Positions 1 to 6,675 are shown, counted from the first letter of the stretch. The stretch: DNA of 43,806 nt from Chloroflexota bacterium (GCA_022616275.1 JAKEFB010000279.1:1-43806); one strand, 5' to 3'. Notes: generated from the sequence alone by a model not told the origin. Program-made: numbers and translations.

Positions 1-2
1 AT

Positions 3-336
3 ACAGTTTGTCATGGCGAAGTTCTCCTTGTGCTAGCGAAAGGTATGCCACCAGCTAGCTTAGGAGAACTTTGCCTTTTATTCAACTAGCACCATTGGTT
101 ACTTAAGGTTGCTGCCGATACGAGACCTAATCAACCGTGATAATCGTGCCAGCATGTATCCTGCCATAACCGCTCAGGACATTTTACAACTTCCTATTGT
201 TTTACTGCCTCCTATTGAATCTGAATTACAGGCCAAAATTCAGCAATCGCATCAAGCTTACTACTATGCGGTTGAGTTATTCCACCGGGCCAAAGAGCAA
301 GTTGAAAGAATAGTTGAAGCGGGGATATATGGGTGA
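3..336 (+). pseudogene. Frameshifted C-terminal fragment of a type I restriction specificity (HsdS-like) protein
   Basis: The window opens inside a gene. Reading frame 3 (from base 3) gives a peptide containing GEVLLVLAKGMPPASLGEL and stops near base 89. Frame 1 then continues as a plausible protein from about base 64, through TIGYLRLLP, ITAQDILQLPIVLLPP and an ending FHRAKEQVERIVEAG, to a TGA at 334-336. The proline-rich LPPIESELQAKI segment followed by a long helix resembles the tail of HsdS and related specificity or methylase subunits. One frameshift around bases 64-88, in a T-rich stretch, would join the halves, so the gene is either broken or carries a sequencing error. A separate TTG-initiated 75-residue protein from 109 is possible but less likely. 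The region is much AT-richer than the rest of the window, which suggests transfer. The family call is from motif style only. Confidence 0.4.
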
Positions 337-526
337 TAAGGAATGGATCACCACACGGGAAGCCGCTGAGCTAGTTGGTGTATCCATTCAGCATATCAGT
401 TATTTACTCCGACAGGGCCATATCGAAGGAAAAAAATTCGGGAATTTTTGGATGGTAAGCAGGGCTTCAACAGAAGCCTATGCTACCAAAGAACGTAAGC
501 CAGGCCCTAAGTCTCAAAACTCTTGA
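329..526 (+). CDS. Small helix-turn-helix (excisionase/MerR-like) DNA-binding protein
   Basis: A 65-residue protein starting at the ATG at 329, which overlaps the TGA of the upstream fragment (334-336). An in-frame TTG at 314 is an alternative start. It is a single helix-turn-helix: EWITTREAAELVGVSIQHISYLLRQGHIEGKKFGNFWMV is the typical layout of excisionase-family domains (helix, turn, recognition helix, then a wing with a conserved Trp). The tail KERKPGPKSQNS is basic and unstructured. Such proteins direct excision of integrated elements or act as small repressors. It ends in the TTGACA box of a consensus promoter (523-551) that contains a perfect palindrome, so it could bind that site; this is inference. 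Base composition is AT-rich like the upstream fragment and unlike the GC-rich genes that follow. Confidence 0.7.
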   Translation: MGDKEWITTREAAELVGVSIQHISYLLRQGHIEGKKFGNFWMVSRASTEAYATKERKPGPKSQNS

Positions 527-551
527 CAATTATATTAACCGTTAATATAAT
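523..551 (+). promoter_or_regulatory. Consensus sigma-70 promoter with embedded palindromic operator
   Basis: TTGACA at 523-528 and TATAAT at 546-551 are both perfect consensus hexamers with the ideal 17-bp spacer. From 529 to 551, covering the whole spacer and the -10 box, the sequence is a perfect inverted repeat: ATTATATTAAC, one central C, GTTAATATAAT. A repressor bound here would block RNA polymerase completely. The -35 box overlaps the end of the HTH gene, so the transcript runs rightwards into a hairpin (562-596) and then towards the gene at 744. Confidence 0.8.
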
Positions 552-561
552 TTCGGTGAGC

Positions 562-596
562 GAAAGCTGCCAGTGATGATAGCACTGACAGCTTTC
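562..596 (+). other. Strong stem-loop in the leader after the 523-551 promoter
   Basis: GAAAGCTG (562-569) pairs with CAGCTTTC (589-596). After a C-A mismatch, CAGTG (571-575) pairs with CACTG (583-587) around the loop ATGATAG. It starts about 11 bp after the -10 box, so it would form at or close to the 5' end of the RNA. No T-run follows, so it is not a standard terminator. A second small inverted repeat (CCACTG and CAGTGG) lies just downstream near 604-622. It could be an mRNA leader structure or the start of a small RNA. The rest of 597-743 holds nothing recognisable. Confidence 0.5.
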
Positions 597-743
597 TAAC
601 CCTACCACTGAGCAGGCCAGTGGCCAGGCTGGGGGTAGTGTAGCACGGCCGCCGGGCCGGGTCACGCCTTCGGCCGGGTTCTCCGGGAACTGAACCGTTT
701 CCGGGGACCTCGTTTGCCGCGGCCGGACAAAGGAGCGTGACCC

Positions 744-1061
744 ATGACCCACGACAGCTACGATTGGGGGCCGGAGGAGCCTTACTGGCCGGAAATGGTG
801 GCGGCCCTGGTCGAGTTCGGCCTGGCCCGCAGCACGGCCATGCGGCTGGTCGGCCTGCCCCACGTCACCAAAGAGATGGTGGACCGCTGGCTGGCCTACT
901 GCAAGCTGCGCGGCCCGGCCAGCCGCCACGGCGGCAACGCCTTCCTCATCACCCGCCTCTCCCACAACGACATCCCCGCCCCGTCCTGGGGCGCGCTACG
1001 CCGCCTGGCCCAACGCCTGGAACAGGCCAACCGCCTACCCCACGAGGAGGAGACCCCATGA
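744..1061 (+). CDS. Small helical protein of unknown function, possibly replication- or mobile-element-linked
   Basis: A 105-residue protein. The start is set by AAAGGAG at 729-735, nine bases before the ATG. The sequence is mostly helical. The core ALVEFGLARSTAMRLVGLPHVTKEMVDRWLAY, with the PHVT turn followed by a V-x2-W helix, resembles a helix-turn-helix-like motif seen in replication-associated proteins of mobile elements; this is only a resemblance. Its TGA overlaps the next ATG (ATGA at 1058-1061), so the two are translationally coupled. It may be driven by the promoter at 523-551, leaving a leader of about 190 bases. GC content and codon use match the GC-rich chromosome, not the AT-rich first 600 bp. 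I do not recognise a family. Confidence 0.65.
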   Translation: MTHDSYDWGPEEPYWPEMVAALVEFGLARSTAMRLVGLPHVTKEMVDRWLAYCKLRGPASRHGGNAFLITRLSHNDIPAPSWGALRRLAQRLEQANRLPHEEETP

Positions 1062-1243
1062 GCGCTTACGACCTGGAGCAGTTAATCCACCTGTGGACGA
1101 CGGAAAAACTGACGGCCGAACAGACCATCGGCCAGCTTTTGCTGCAACTGCAACTGTTGTCCGGCCGTGTCGGCGAGCTGGAGCGGCGGCTAGAAGAACT
1201 CCGCCGGGCCGAGGCTAACGTTCCCAAGAAGCGCTCTGTTTGA
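1058..1243 (+). CDS. Small coiled-coil protein coupled to the preceding gene
   Basis: A 61-residue protein beginning at the ATG that overlaps the preceding stop codon (ATGA). It is acidic and helical, with heptad-like leucines (LLLQLQLLSGRVGELERRLEELRRAE), so it is probably a short coiled coil that dimerises or partners the 744-1061 product. It ends KKRSV. The same frame stays open beyond the TGA at 1241-1243 for another 67 codons (see 1244-1447). The gene may therefore be a truncated version of a ~129-residue protein. Function unknown. Confidence 0.55.
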   Translation: MSAYDLEQLIHLWTTEKLTAEQTIGQLLLQLQLLSGRVGELERRLEELRRAEANVPKKRSV

Positions 1244-1447
1244 CAGCAACCAATCCCCGCCATCGCCAACGCCTCCCCTGAAACCCTGGCCACCCTCTAC
1301 AACCAGGAACGCCAGATCACCGTCGCCGGCCGGGCCGTCGCTATCTCTACATCCTTGAACCCGGCGTTGGACAGAAGTGCCCCGATTCCGCCGGCGCTGG
1401 CCAGGTTAAAAGCCGCCTTCAGTGAAGGGCGTACAGGTCGCCGGTAG
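1244..1447 (+). other. In-frame open stretch after the TGA at 1241, possible lost C-terminal half
   Basis: Directly after the stop of the coiled-coil gene the same frame reads QQPIPAIANASPETLATL, YNQERQITVAGRAVAIS and PPALARLKAAFSEGRTGRR before a TAG. The composition (helical SPETLATLYNQER) looks protein-like and there is no start codon of its own. It may be the former C-terminus cut off by a nonsense change. The far end overlaps the 3' end of the minus-strand lipoprotein gene by a few codons, so some of the openness could be chance in GC-rich DNA. Confidence 0.25.
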
Positions 1448-2015
1448 TTGTGGTAAAGTACAGTACCCCATTGCCGGTGGTTGCAGGTGAAACAGGCGGC
1501 CTGTCCACTTCCTGCCAGTTGCTGCCATCCCACTCCCAGGTATCGCCGAATTGCCGGCCGCTATAGCCACCGTAGAGCACGACTCTATCCCGAACGAGGT
1601 CGTAAGCCATGCTGCCGAAGGCCCGGGCCGGTGGACCGGCCACCGGCGCTTCCGTCCAGGCTGTCCCATCCCACAGCCAGGTGTTGCCATCCCAGCCCCA
1701 CACGTCACCCGGCGCCGCTGCTGCCCGGCCAGGGTAGTTGCCGTTAACCAGCAGTACCAGGCCCAGCCCTTCGTGGTAGACCAGGTCGTGCCCGGTCAGA
1801 GGGGGCGGTTGGGCGACCGGGAATGATGGGCTGGCCGTTGGCGTTATGACCGCCGGAGGCTCGCCGGTGGTGGTCCCTGTGGGTTGCAGGCTGGCCAGCG
1901 CTGTGGCGGCCGGCGCCGGCCGGGGCGTTGCTGTCTGGTTGGCGATTGGCAGAGGACAGGCCACCAGCAAGGCCATCAGCCCCATCATAAATAGATGGAA
2001 AGTGAATCGCTTCAT
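1419..2015 (-). CDS. Kelch-like lipoprotein
   Basis: A 198-residue exported lipoprotein. MKRFTFHLFMMGLMALLVAC is a signal peptide with lipobox LVAC (Cys20). A Thr/Pro/Ala-rich linker follows to about residue 75. The folded part holds kelch-like strands: HDLVYHEGLGLVLLVNG, DVWGWDGNTWLWDGTAWTE, then GSMAYDLVRDRVVLYGG and DTWEWDGSNWQEV. That is fewer than two full blades, too few for a closed propeller. The last ~20 residues (GNGVLYFTTTTGDLYALH) resemble a PQQ-type blade end instead, so the gene looks like a shrunken or rejoined remnant of a larger propeller protein. It starts 5 bp after the anti-sigma stop, with AGGAAAG as ribosome site, and so belongs to the sigma/anti-sigma operon. It probably sits outside the membrane beside the anti-sigma sensor domain. 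Confidence 0.75.
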   Translation of the reverse strand: MKRFTFHLFMMGLMALLVACPLPIANQTATPRPAPAATALASLQPTGTTTGEPPAVITPTASPSFPVAQPPPLTGHDLVYHEGLGLVLLVNGNYPGRAAAAPGDVWGWDGNTWLWDGTAWTEAPVAGPPARAFGSMAYDLVRDRVVLYGGYSGRQFGDTWEWDGSNWQEVDRPPVSPATTGNGVLYFTTTTGDLYALH

Positions 2016-2020
2016 CTTTC

Positions 2021-4033
2021 CTACTCTTCAAAGCCCAGGTTGACCGGTCCAGGGCTGTCCAACAAGTTTGCCGTCGGCGCCTCGTCGCCGACCGCCCCCA
2101 GATGGACTTCGTCCACCCAGACCTGGCCGCTCCCCTCCAGGTACACGCCAAAGGTAATGACGTAGGCCTCTTCGGGAACGTCCAGGATCAGCTCAATCAT
2201 CGTCCAGTCCGCGTCGCCGCTGAGTCCGGCCGGACTGGCCAGGCCCAGGATGTAGTACGGCTTAATACCGTCAATGCGCAGCCAGGGAGCAGCCTGGCCG
2301 GTTACACCGGCCGTGCGCAGGACCAGCGTCAGGCTCACCCGCTGCCCCCGGTAACGGGCCGCGCTGAGCATCTGGACCAGCGTCGCCGCCCCGGCCGCCG
2401 GCTCGCGCGAGCGGAGAAAAGCGCTCAACGAATCCCCATAGCCGCTACTCTCATCGGTATCTGCTTCGTACTGTTTGGTGTCGCCGCTGACAAACCAGCC
2501 GGTGAGGGGGGTGCTGACCCAGTGGTTGGCCAGACCGTCGGGCTGCAACCGGGCCCGTAATGCCGCTTCCTGGAGACTAAAACGTTCCGGATAGGGCAGC
2601 CCGGTCGCCGGCGTCTCTTCTCCTACCACCTCCAGGCGGATGTTGTCAATCCAGGCCCGGCCCTGGCCCTGCAGCCCCAGGCCAAAGTTGGCGCCCACGC
2701 TCTCGGCCGGTATGTCGAGGACAATTTCGTAGCGGTTCCAGCCGGTCGTGCCCTGGATCATCCGCTCTTCCATGTTGTCTAATTGCAGCACCTGCCCGCG
2801 CGGCCCGCTAATCCGCAGCCACAGGTAGGCCCCCCTGGCGTCTTCGGTCTTCACGTCGGCCGAAAATCGCAGCCGCCGGCCCAGGTAGGTCTGGGGAACA
2901 AAAAACTGCCCAAGCTGGCCGTAATCGCTGTTACGGGCCGTCTCCGACCAGACCACGCCGCTCACCTGGCCGGTCGTGAAGGCGCTGCCGTCACTCTCCG
3001 CCTGGTAGGCGTCCACCCGCGAGCTACTTAACGACCACTCCTGGCCGAGGGGCTGCTCGAATTCCAGGTTGGTGGGTTCGGTGGCCAGGGCATGGGTCAC
3101 CGGCACGCTGGCGTCCACCACCTCCACCTGCCAGCCGTCCACCCACAGCAGGCCGGCGCCGAACAGCCAGGCCCCCAGCGTCAGCGTGGCGCTCTCGGCC
3201 GGCACGTCGAGCACGATTTCATAGCGGGTCCAGGCCTGGCTGCCGCTTGCAACCGCACTACTCTCCATCCCCTCGTTGATCACCCGGCCGGTGGCGTCGG
3301 CGGCCAGGGCCGCGATCCCCCATTGGCCGCTCACCTCGGCCGTTTGCAGGTAAGCAGACAGCCGCACTCGCTGGCCGCGATAAGGGCCGGCCGGGATCGT
3401 TTGCAGCAAGTAGCCGGGGTACGTCGGCTCGGCCGCCATTCCCTTGATCGTCGCGCTCTGGCGGCCTTCGTAGCTGACCTCCCGATCCAGGCCCATCCGG
3501 TACTGGGAGTCGGCCACGCCGGGAAAGACGGCGCCGGCGAGGGACGTCAGGTAAACGGTCTGGGGCGCCTGCCAGCCGAGAATGATCCGGCCGTCCCCCA
3601 GAGACAACCGGGTAGCCGGGATGGGGACCGGCTGGATGGTGGGAATTTCCACCGGCCGGGTGGCGGTGGGGGTGGCCACCGCCACCTGCTGGCGCGCGCT
3701 GTTGCTGAAGAGCCATAAGACCAGGACTAAAACAGCCAGGGCCGCCGCTCTGGACAACAGCCAGCCCGACGTTTGCCGCAACGCCGCCAGCCGCCGGGCG
3801 CGCAACAGGTGGGGGGCCAGGGCGGCAAAATGCATCTGCTTGGAAGGGCGCGCCCGCTGCAGTTCGGCCTGAAGGCTATACTGGATGCGGCGGTGCTGCG
3901 CTTCATACTCCTGCAGCGCCGCCCGGCAGACCGGGCAGGAAACCAGGTGCTGGTCAATGTGCTCCCGCTCGGCGTCGGTCAGCGTCTGCAACACGTAGCC
4001 GATCAGGTGCTCGTCTTTGATGTGGTTAGCCAT
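2021..4033 (-). CDS. Transmembrane anti-sigma factor with repeated extracytoplasmic carbohydrate-binding-like modules
   Basis: A 670-residue protein. Residues 1-45 form a zinc-finger anti-sigma domain (His25, H29-x3-C33-x2-C36), the form that holds ECF sigma factors inactive. One membrane helix follows at about 91-109. Outside the membrane are three copies of a ~170-residue beta-sandwich module. Each has a YRGQRVRLSAYL-type strand, a WTRYEIVLDVPAES strand, and an ending such as GQVWVDEVHLGAVG. This module is known from other bacterial regulators, where it resembles carbohydrate-binding domains. The protein ends NLGFEE, which matches the first residues of a new module (compare NLEFEQ opening module 2), so a fourth copy appears cut off. 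The cognate sigma gene lies upstream, separated by a 107-bp gap holding an inverted short repeat (4037-4101). No clear ribosome site precedes this ATG. The ligand is unknown; a polysaccharide or cell-wall glycan is a reasonable guess. Confidence 0.85.
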   Translation of the reverse strand: MANHIKDEHLIGYVLQTLTDAEREHIDQHLVSCPVCRAALQEYEAQHRRIQYSLQAELQRARPSKQMHFAALAPHLLRARRLAALRQTSGWLLSRAAALAVLVLVLWLFSNSARQQVAVATPTATRPVEIPTIQPVPIPATRLSLGDGRIILGWQAPQTVYLTSLAGAVFPGVADSQYRMGLDREVSYEGRQSATIKGMAAEPTYPGYLLQTIPAGPYRGQRVRLSAYLQTAEVSGQWGIAALAADATGRVINEGMESSAVASGSQAWTRYEIVLDVPAESATLTLGAWLFGAGLLWVDGWQVEVVDASVPVTHALATEPTNLEFEQPLGQEWSLSSSRVDAYQAESDGSAFTTGQVSGVVWSETARNSDYGQLGQFFVPQTYLGRRLRFSADVKTEDARGAYLWLRISGPRGQVLQLDNMEERMIQGTTGWNRYEIVLDIPAESVGANFGLGLQGQGRAWIDNIRLEVVGEETPATGLPYPERFSLQEAALRARLQPDGLANHWVSTPLTGWFVSGDTKQYEADTDESSGYGDSLSAFLRSREPAAGAATLVQMLSAARYRGQRVSLTLVLRTAGVTGQAAPWLRIDGIKPYYILGLASPAGLSGDADWTMIELILDVPEEAYVITFGVYLEGSGQVWVDEVHLGAVGDEAPTANLLDSPGPVNLGFEE

Positions 4034-4036
4034 AAT

Positions 4037-4101
4037 TAAGTGTCAAGTGTCAAGTGTCAAGTGCCAGGATTTGCCTGGCAAAGCTCTGACACATGACACG
4101 C
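4037..4101. repeat. Inverted short-tandem-repeat hairpin between sigma and anti-sigma genes
   Basis: On the plus strand AAGTGTC is repeated about three times and runs into TGCCAGG (4062-4068). A 5-base loop follows, then CCTGGCA (4074-4080), then TGACACATGACAC as the inverted counterpart of the tandem part. The result is a long imperfect hairpin. The minus-strand copies contain repeated TTGACA words, which mimic -35 boxes. It has the same plan (short tandem repeat, turn, inverted tandem repeat) as other cassettes in this window. Confidence 0.65.
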
Positions 4102-4140
4102 TAATAAATCCTCGTCGTCTCCTCGCTCGTAGAGCGACCA

Positions 4141-4719
4141 TCACACGGCCTCTTCCGACCAACTGTCGGCCGGGCGGGAAGCCAGCGTGGCCCGCAGCCG
4201 GGGATAAGCCAGCCGCACGCGGGATTGGGCCGTGGCCACCGGGCATTGGAGGATGTCGGCCATCTCCTTGAAGGTGTGGCCGGCCCAGAAACGCAAGACC
4301 ACGGCTTCTCGCAGCGTGGGCGGCAGGGCCTGGACCGCCTGCCAGAGCTGGCTATGCTGCTCCCGGGCGGCCGCCTCGTGTTCCGGCGTGGGGGTCGGGT
4401 CAGGCGCGTCACCGCCCCCTTTCAACCAGGCCAGCAGCGGCAGGTGGGGCAGCCGTTTGCGCCGCTGCCGGTCGCGGCAGCGGCTGACGGCAATGGTGTG
4501 CAGCCAGGTGGTGAAGCGAGCCCGGGCCGGGTCGTAGCGGTGAATGTTAGCCAGGGCATAGAGCAATACGTCCTGGGCCACCTCCTCGGCGTCGGCCGGC
4601 TGGCCCAGCAAGCCATAAGCCAGGCGGAAGACCCGGTCGCGGTGCCGGTTATACAGCTCCGCGGCCGCCCGCTGGTCGCCGGCCTGCCACTGTTCAATGA
4701 GCAGCGTGTCGTTCTCCAT
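4141..4719 (-). CDS. ECF-type RNA polymerase sigma factor
   Basis: A 192-residue sigma factor of the extracytoplasmic-function group. Region 2 spans about residues 8-75 (AAAELYNRHRDRVFRLAYGLLG, DAEEVAQDVLLYA, RFTTWLHTIAVSRCRD). A short acidic/proline linker (GGGDAPDPTPTPEHE) follows. Region 4 covers about 118-180 (LPPTLREAVVLRFWAGHTFKEMADIL and VATAQSRVRLAYPRLRATL, the -35 recognition helix-turn-helix). It directs polymerase to a few envelope-related promoters when released by the zinc-finger anti-sigma factor encoded next. A matching ECF-style promoter lies directly upstream (4745-4775), suggesting autoregulation. Confidence 0.93.
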   Translation of the reverse strand: MENDTLLIEQWQAGDQRAAAELYNRHRDRVFRLAYGLLGQPADAEEVAQDVLLYALANIHRYDPARARFTTWLHTIAVSRCRDRQRRKRLPHLPLLAWLKGGGDAPDPTPTPEHEAAAREQHSQLWQAVQALPPTLREAVVLRFWAGHTFKEMADILQCPVATAQSRVRLAYPRLRATLASRPADSWSEEAV

Positions 4720-4744
4720 CTCGTCCCGTACAGGTGTTGCTATG

Positions 4745-4775
4745 TTATACGCGACGAAGGCGGAAATTGGTCACA
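4745..4775 (-). promoter_or_regulatory. ECF-type promoter for the sigma/anti-sigma/lipoprotein operon
   Basis: On the minus strand TGTGACC (4769-4775) and CGTATAA (4745-4751) are separated by 17 bp. This matches the common ECF pattern of an AAC/ACC-type -35 and a CGT-type -10. The ATG of the sigma gene lies 25 bases after the -10 box, giving a short leader. The left edge of the IS110 element is only about 25-35 bp upstream. Confidence 0.55.
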
Positions 4776-4846
4776 ACCTTTTACAGATGATTGACCCCTC
4801 CTCTGAAAATAAACGGGTGGGATGGGTAGCCCCACTCGGTAAAAGG

Positions 4847-6172
4847 TCAAGTGGGCAGCGGTTCAAGCTGAACCGCATAGCCTAATTTCGTTAATTGGCG
4901 CAGTAAAGCGTCGGCTTTAGCCTCTTTGCGACGGAGGGTGAAATAGTCGGCACCCAGGTCATCATAGGGCTGACCGGTCAGGAGCATGTGATAGACGCTA
5001 ACGAAGATAGACCGGGCGACGGCCACAATGGCTCGTTTTTTGCCGCGACGGGCGGCGATACGATAGTAGAGGGCTGACAGGTAACTGCCCTTTTTGCGGC
5101 TGGCCGCATGGGCGACTTGAACAGCCAGCGTGCGAACCATGCGGTTGCCTTTGCGGGTATGGCTGGTAGACCGTTTGCCGCCGCTCTGGTTATTGCCAGG
5201 AGCCAACCCCGCCCAAGCCGTCAGATGATTGGCGCTGGGAAACTGGTTCATGTCCAGACCAATTTCGGCCAGCATGGCCTCGGCTGCTCGCCGGTCAATG
5301 CCAGGAACCGTGTCCAGCAGTTCAATGGCTTGTGACCAACTAAGGAGGACGGCTGGCGGTTGGCTGCCCGCCTCGGTTGGTTTCACTTCGCCCTGTCCTG
5401 GAGGGGGGGCTGGGGTGTCGGGCGGTTGATTCATCGCTGTGACTCGTTGACCGATTTCTTCGCCGAGTGTCTCGATTTGCTCATCCAGAAAGTCAAGGTG
5501 GGCTAACTGCTGCGCCAGCAGAAACCGATGATGCGGCCGAACGACGCCCGTCAACGCCTTTTCCAGGTTGGCCATCTTGTTCCGCAGCCGTCCTTTGGCT
5601 AACTCGGCCATCGCCTCTGGTTGGCTTGTGCCTTCCACCAGGGCTTCCAACATCAGCCGTCCCGAAATCCCTAGAATATCGGTCGCCACCGACCCCAGTT
5701 TGATGTTGGCGTTCTCCAACAACTTGGCCACCCGGTTGACCACCCGTGCCCGTTCTTGCACCAGTGTCACCCGATAGCGGGTCAAGTCGCGTAAGTCCCG
5801 CTGCGGTTGTGCCGGAATGAAGCTGGCCCTGACCAAGCCATAGCTCAACAACTCCGCCAGCCATTCCGCGTCTTTGACATCCGTCTTGCGCCCTGGCACC
5901 TGCTTGACGTGTTGGGCGTTCACCAACCACACTTCGACGGTCCCTTCCAACAGATTGAACACCGGCTTCCAATACTCGCCCGTGCTCTCCATCACCACCA
6001 CGGCCACTTCCCAGGCCAACAGCCAATCCAGCAGCGCCAACAGGTCAGCCGTCATCGTCCCGAACGTCTTGACTTCGCTTTCCCAGCCCGCTTTGGTCAA
6101 CCGTCGCCGACAGGCCACCACCGTCTTCTTATGCACATCCAACCCGCCACATCGTTGGTACATCACCCGCAT
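4847..6172 (-). CDS. IS110-family transposase (DEDD/serine recombinase)
   Basis: A 441-residue transposase. The RuvC-like DEDD domain shows Asp12 (GGLDVHKKTV), Glu62 (MESTGEYW), Asp98 and Asp101 (GRKTDVKDAEW). The C-terminal Transposase_20 domain contains the helix-hairpin-helix DTVPGIDRRAAEAMLAEIG and then GLAPGNNQSGGKRSTSH with the family's serine. A proline-rich insert (PPDTPAPPPGQG) separates the domains. The start is the ATG at 6172, because AGAGGAGGT lies a few bases upstream; a GTG at 6175 is the alternative. The gene is full length and looks active. Members of this family are guided to target and donor sites by a structured RNA from the element's non-coding end. Confidence 0.93.
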   Translation of the reverse strand: MRVMYQRCGGLDVHKKTVVACRRRLTKAGWESEVKTFGTMTADLLALLDWLLAWEVAVVVMESTGEYWKPVFNLLEGTVEVWLVNAQHVKQVPGRKTDVKDAEWLAELLSYGLVRASFIPAQPQRDLRDLTRYRVTLVQERARVVNRVAKLLENANIKLGSVATDILGISGRLMLEALVEGTSQPEAMAELAKGRLRNKMANLEKALTGVVRPHHRFLLAQQLAHLDFLDEQIETLGEEIGQRVTAMNQPPDTPAPPPGQGEVKPTEAGSQPPAVLLSWSQAIELLDTVPGIDRRAAEAMLAEIGLDMNQFPSANHLTAWAGLAPGNNQSGGKRSTSHTRKGNRMVRTLAVQVAHAASRKKGSYLSALYYRIAARRGKKRAIVAVARSIFVSVYHMLLTGQPYDDLGADYFTLRRKEAKADALLRQLTKLGYAVQLEPLPT

Positions 6173-6179
6173 CACGCAC

Positions 6180-6391
6180 CTCCTCTAGCTTCTTGTCTAC
6201 GCTGGTCAGATACCCCCGTGAGAAGATTCTCCTCTTCGTGCTCGCGGCAACAGTTGGTGGTACCTCCAGGTATCCAGGTCCGTCTCCTGTTCAGACTCGC
6301 GGTACCAGTTAATCATTCGACCTTGAGACCAGCTTGCTTAGTGTACTCATCAAGCAAGCCTATCGGCTAGTGACGTGTCCCCTTATTTTCA
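6180..6391 (-). ncRNA. Candidate bridge (seek) RNA region of the IS110 element
   Basis: The ~210 bp upstream of the transposase start are rich in inverted repeats: GCTTGCTT with AAGCAAGC (6332-6359), TGGTACC with GGTACCA (around 6268-6306), and smaller stems near 6220-6235. Established knowledge: in IS110-group elements a structured RNA of roughly 180 nt encoded before the transposase pairs with donor and target DNA. Position, length and structure fit. Loop-to-target pairing has not been worked out here, so the call is inference. Confidence 0.5.
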
Positions 6392-6434
6392 TCCGTGGTG
6401 GTGTGCCCGCTCATGTTGTCTCCTGTGAAAATAA

Positions 6435-6462
6435 TTTGACGCAAAGACGCAAAGACGCAAAG
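6435..6462 (+). repeat. Solitary 28-bp arm of the GACGCAAAG cassette
   Basis: TTTGACGCAAAGACGCAAAG followed by ACGCAAAG. It is identical to the inverted complement of the right arm at 28740-28767. There is no partner arm nearby and no GxxExxY fragment, so this is one orphan end, immediately beside the right edge of the IS110 element. Confidence 0.75.
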
Positions 6463-6578
6463 GCTGTAAAGAATTTTCATGCAGCGTGGTGCGCCCCGCG
6501 CATGTAAACTCCTCAGGCTAACTTTATACTTTCACTATGACTGCCAGGGACGTTATTCGTGAAAGGTAAAGGCAACCC

Positions 6579-6635
6579 TGATATACTGGCTGTGGCCGGT
6601 CTCCGACTATGGCTGGCTTCCAGCCACGGCCACCT
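6579..6635 (+). promoter_or_regulatory. Possible extended -10 promoter followed by a leader hairpin, upstream of xisI-like gene
   Basis: TGATATACT (6579-6587) fits an extended -10 box (TGnTATAnT); no good -35 is seen. The next bases form nested stems: GTGGCCG (from 6592) with CGGCCAC, and TGGCTGG, CTT, CCAGCCA inside. The opening GCTGTGGCCGG-CTCCGAC also occurs, inverted, in the hairpin at 14279-14333, so this is a dispersed repeat. The remainder of 6463-6654 shows nothing else. Confidence 0.35.
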
Positions 6636-6675
6636 CTAGTCAAAACGACAGTTTATGACCGTTACCAGTATAGAG

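Larger units (their letters stand above)
4798..6434. mobile_element. IS110-family insertion sequence
   Basis: A ~1.6-kb element with one transposase gene on the minus strand, a long 5' non-coding end (~215 bp) and a short 3' one (~40 bp). Inverted copies of TGAAAATAA lie at 4804-4812 and 6383-6391 and probably mark or lie near the ends. A 15-bp direct match, CTCCT[C/G]TGAAAATAA, occurs at 4798-4812 and again at 6420-6434. The exact ends are therefore uncertain: the element may finish at 6391 or extend to 6434. The family usually makes little or no target duplication. It sits just upstream of the ECF operon promoter. Confidence 0.75.

Noticed and set aside
2102-3718. Long plus-strand open frames opposite the anti-sigma gene
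   Set aside because: GC-rich antisense openness; proline/arginine-rich translations without motifs, while the minus strand has clear domains.
4037-4080. Possible CRISPR array from TGTCAAG repeats
   Set aside because: Units are 7 bp, have no spacers of 30-40 bp and no cas genes are near.
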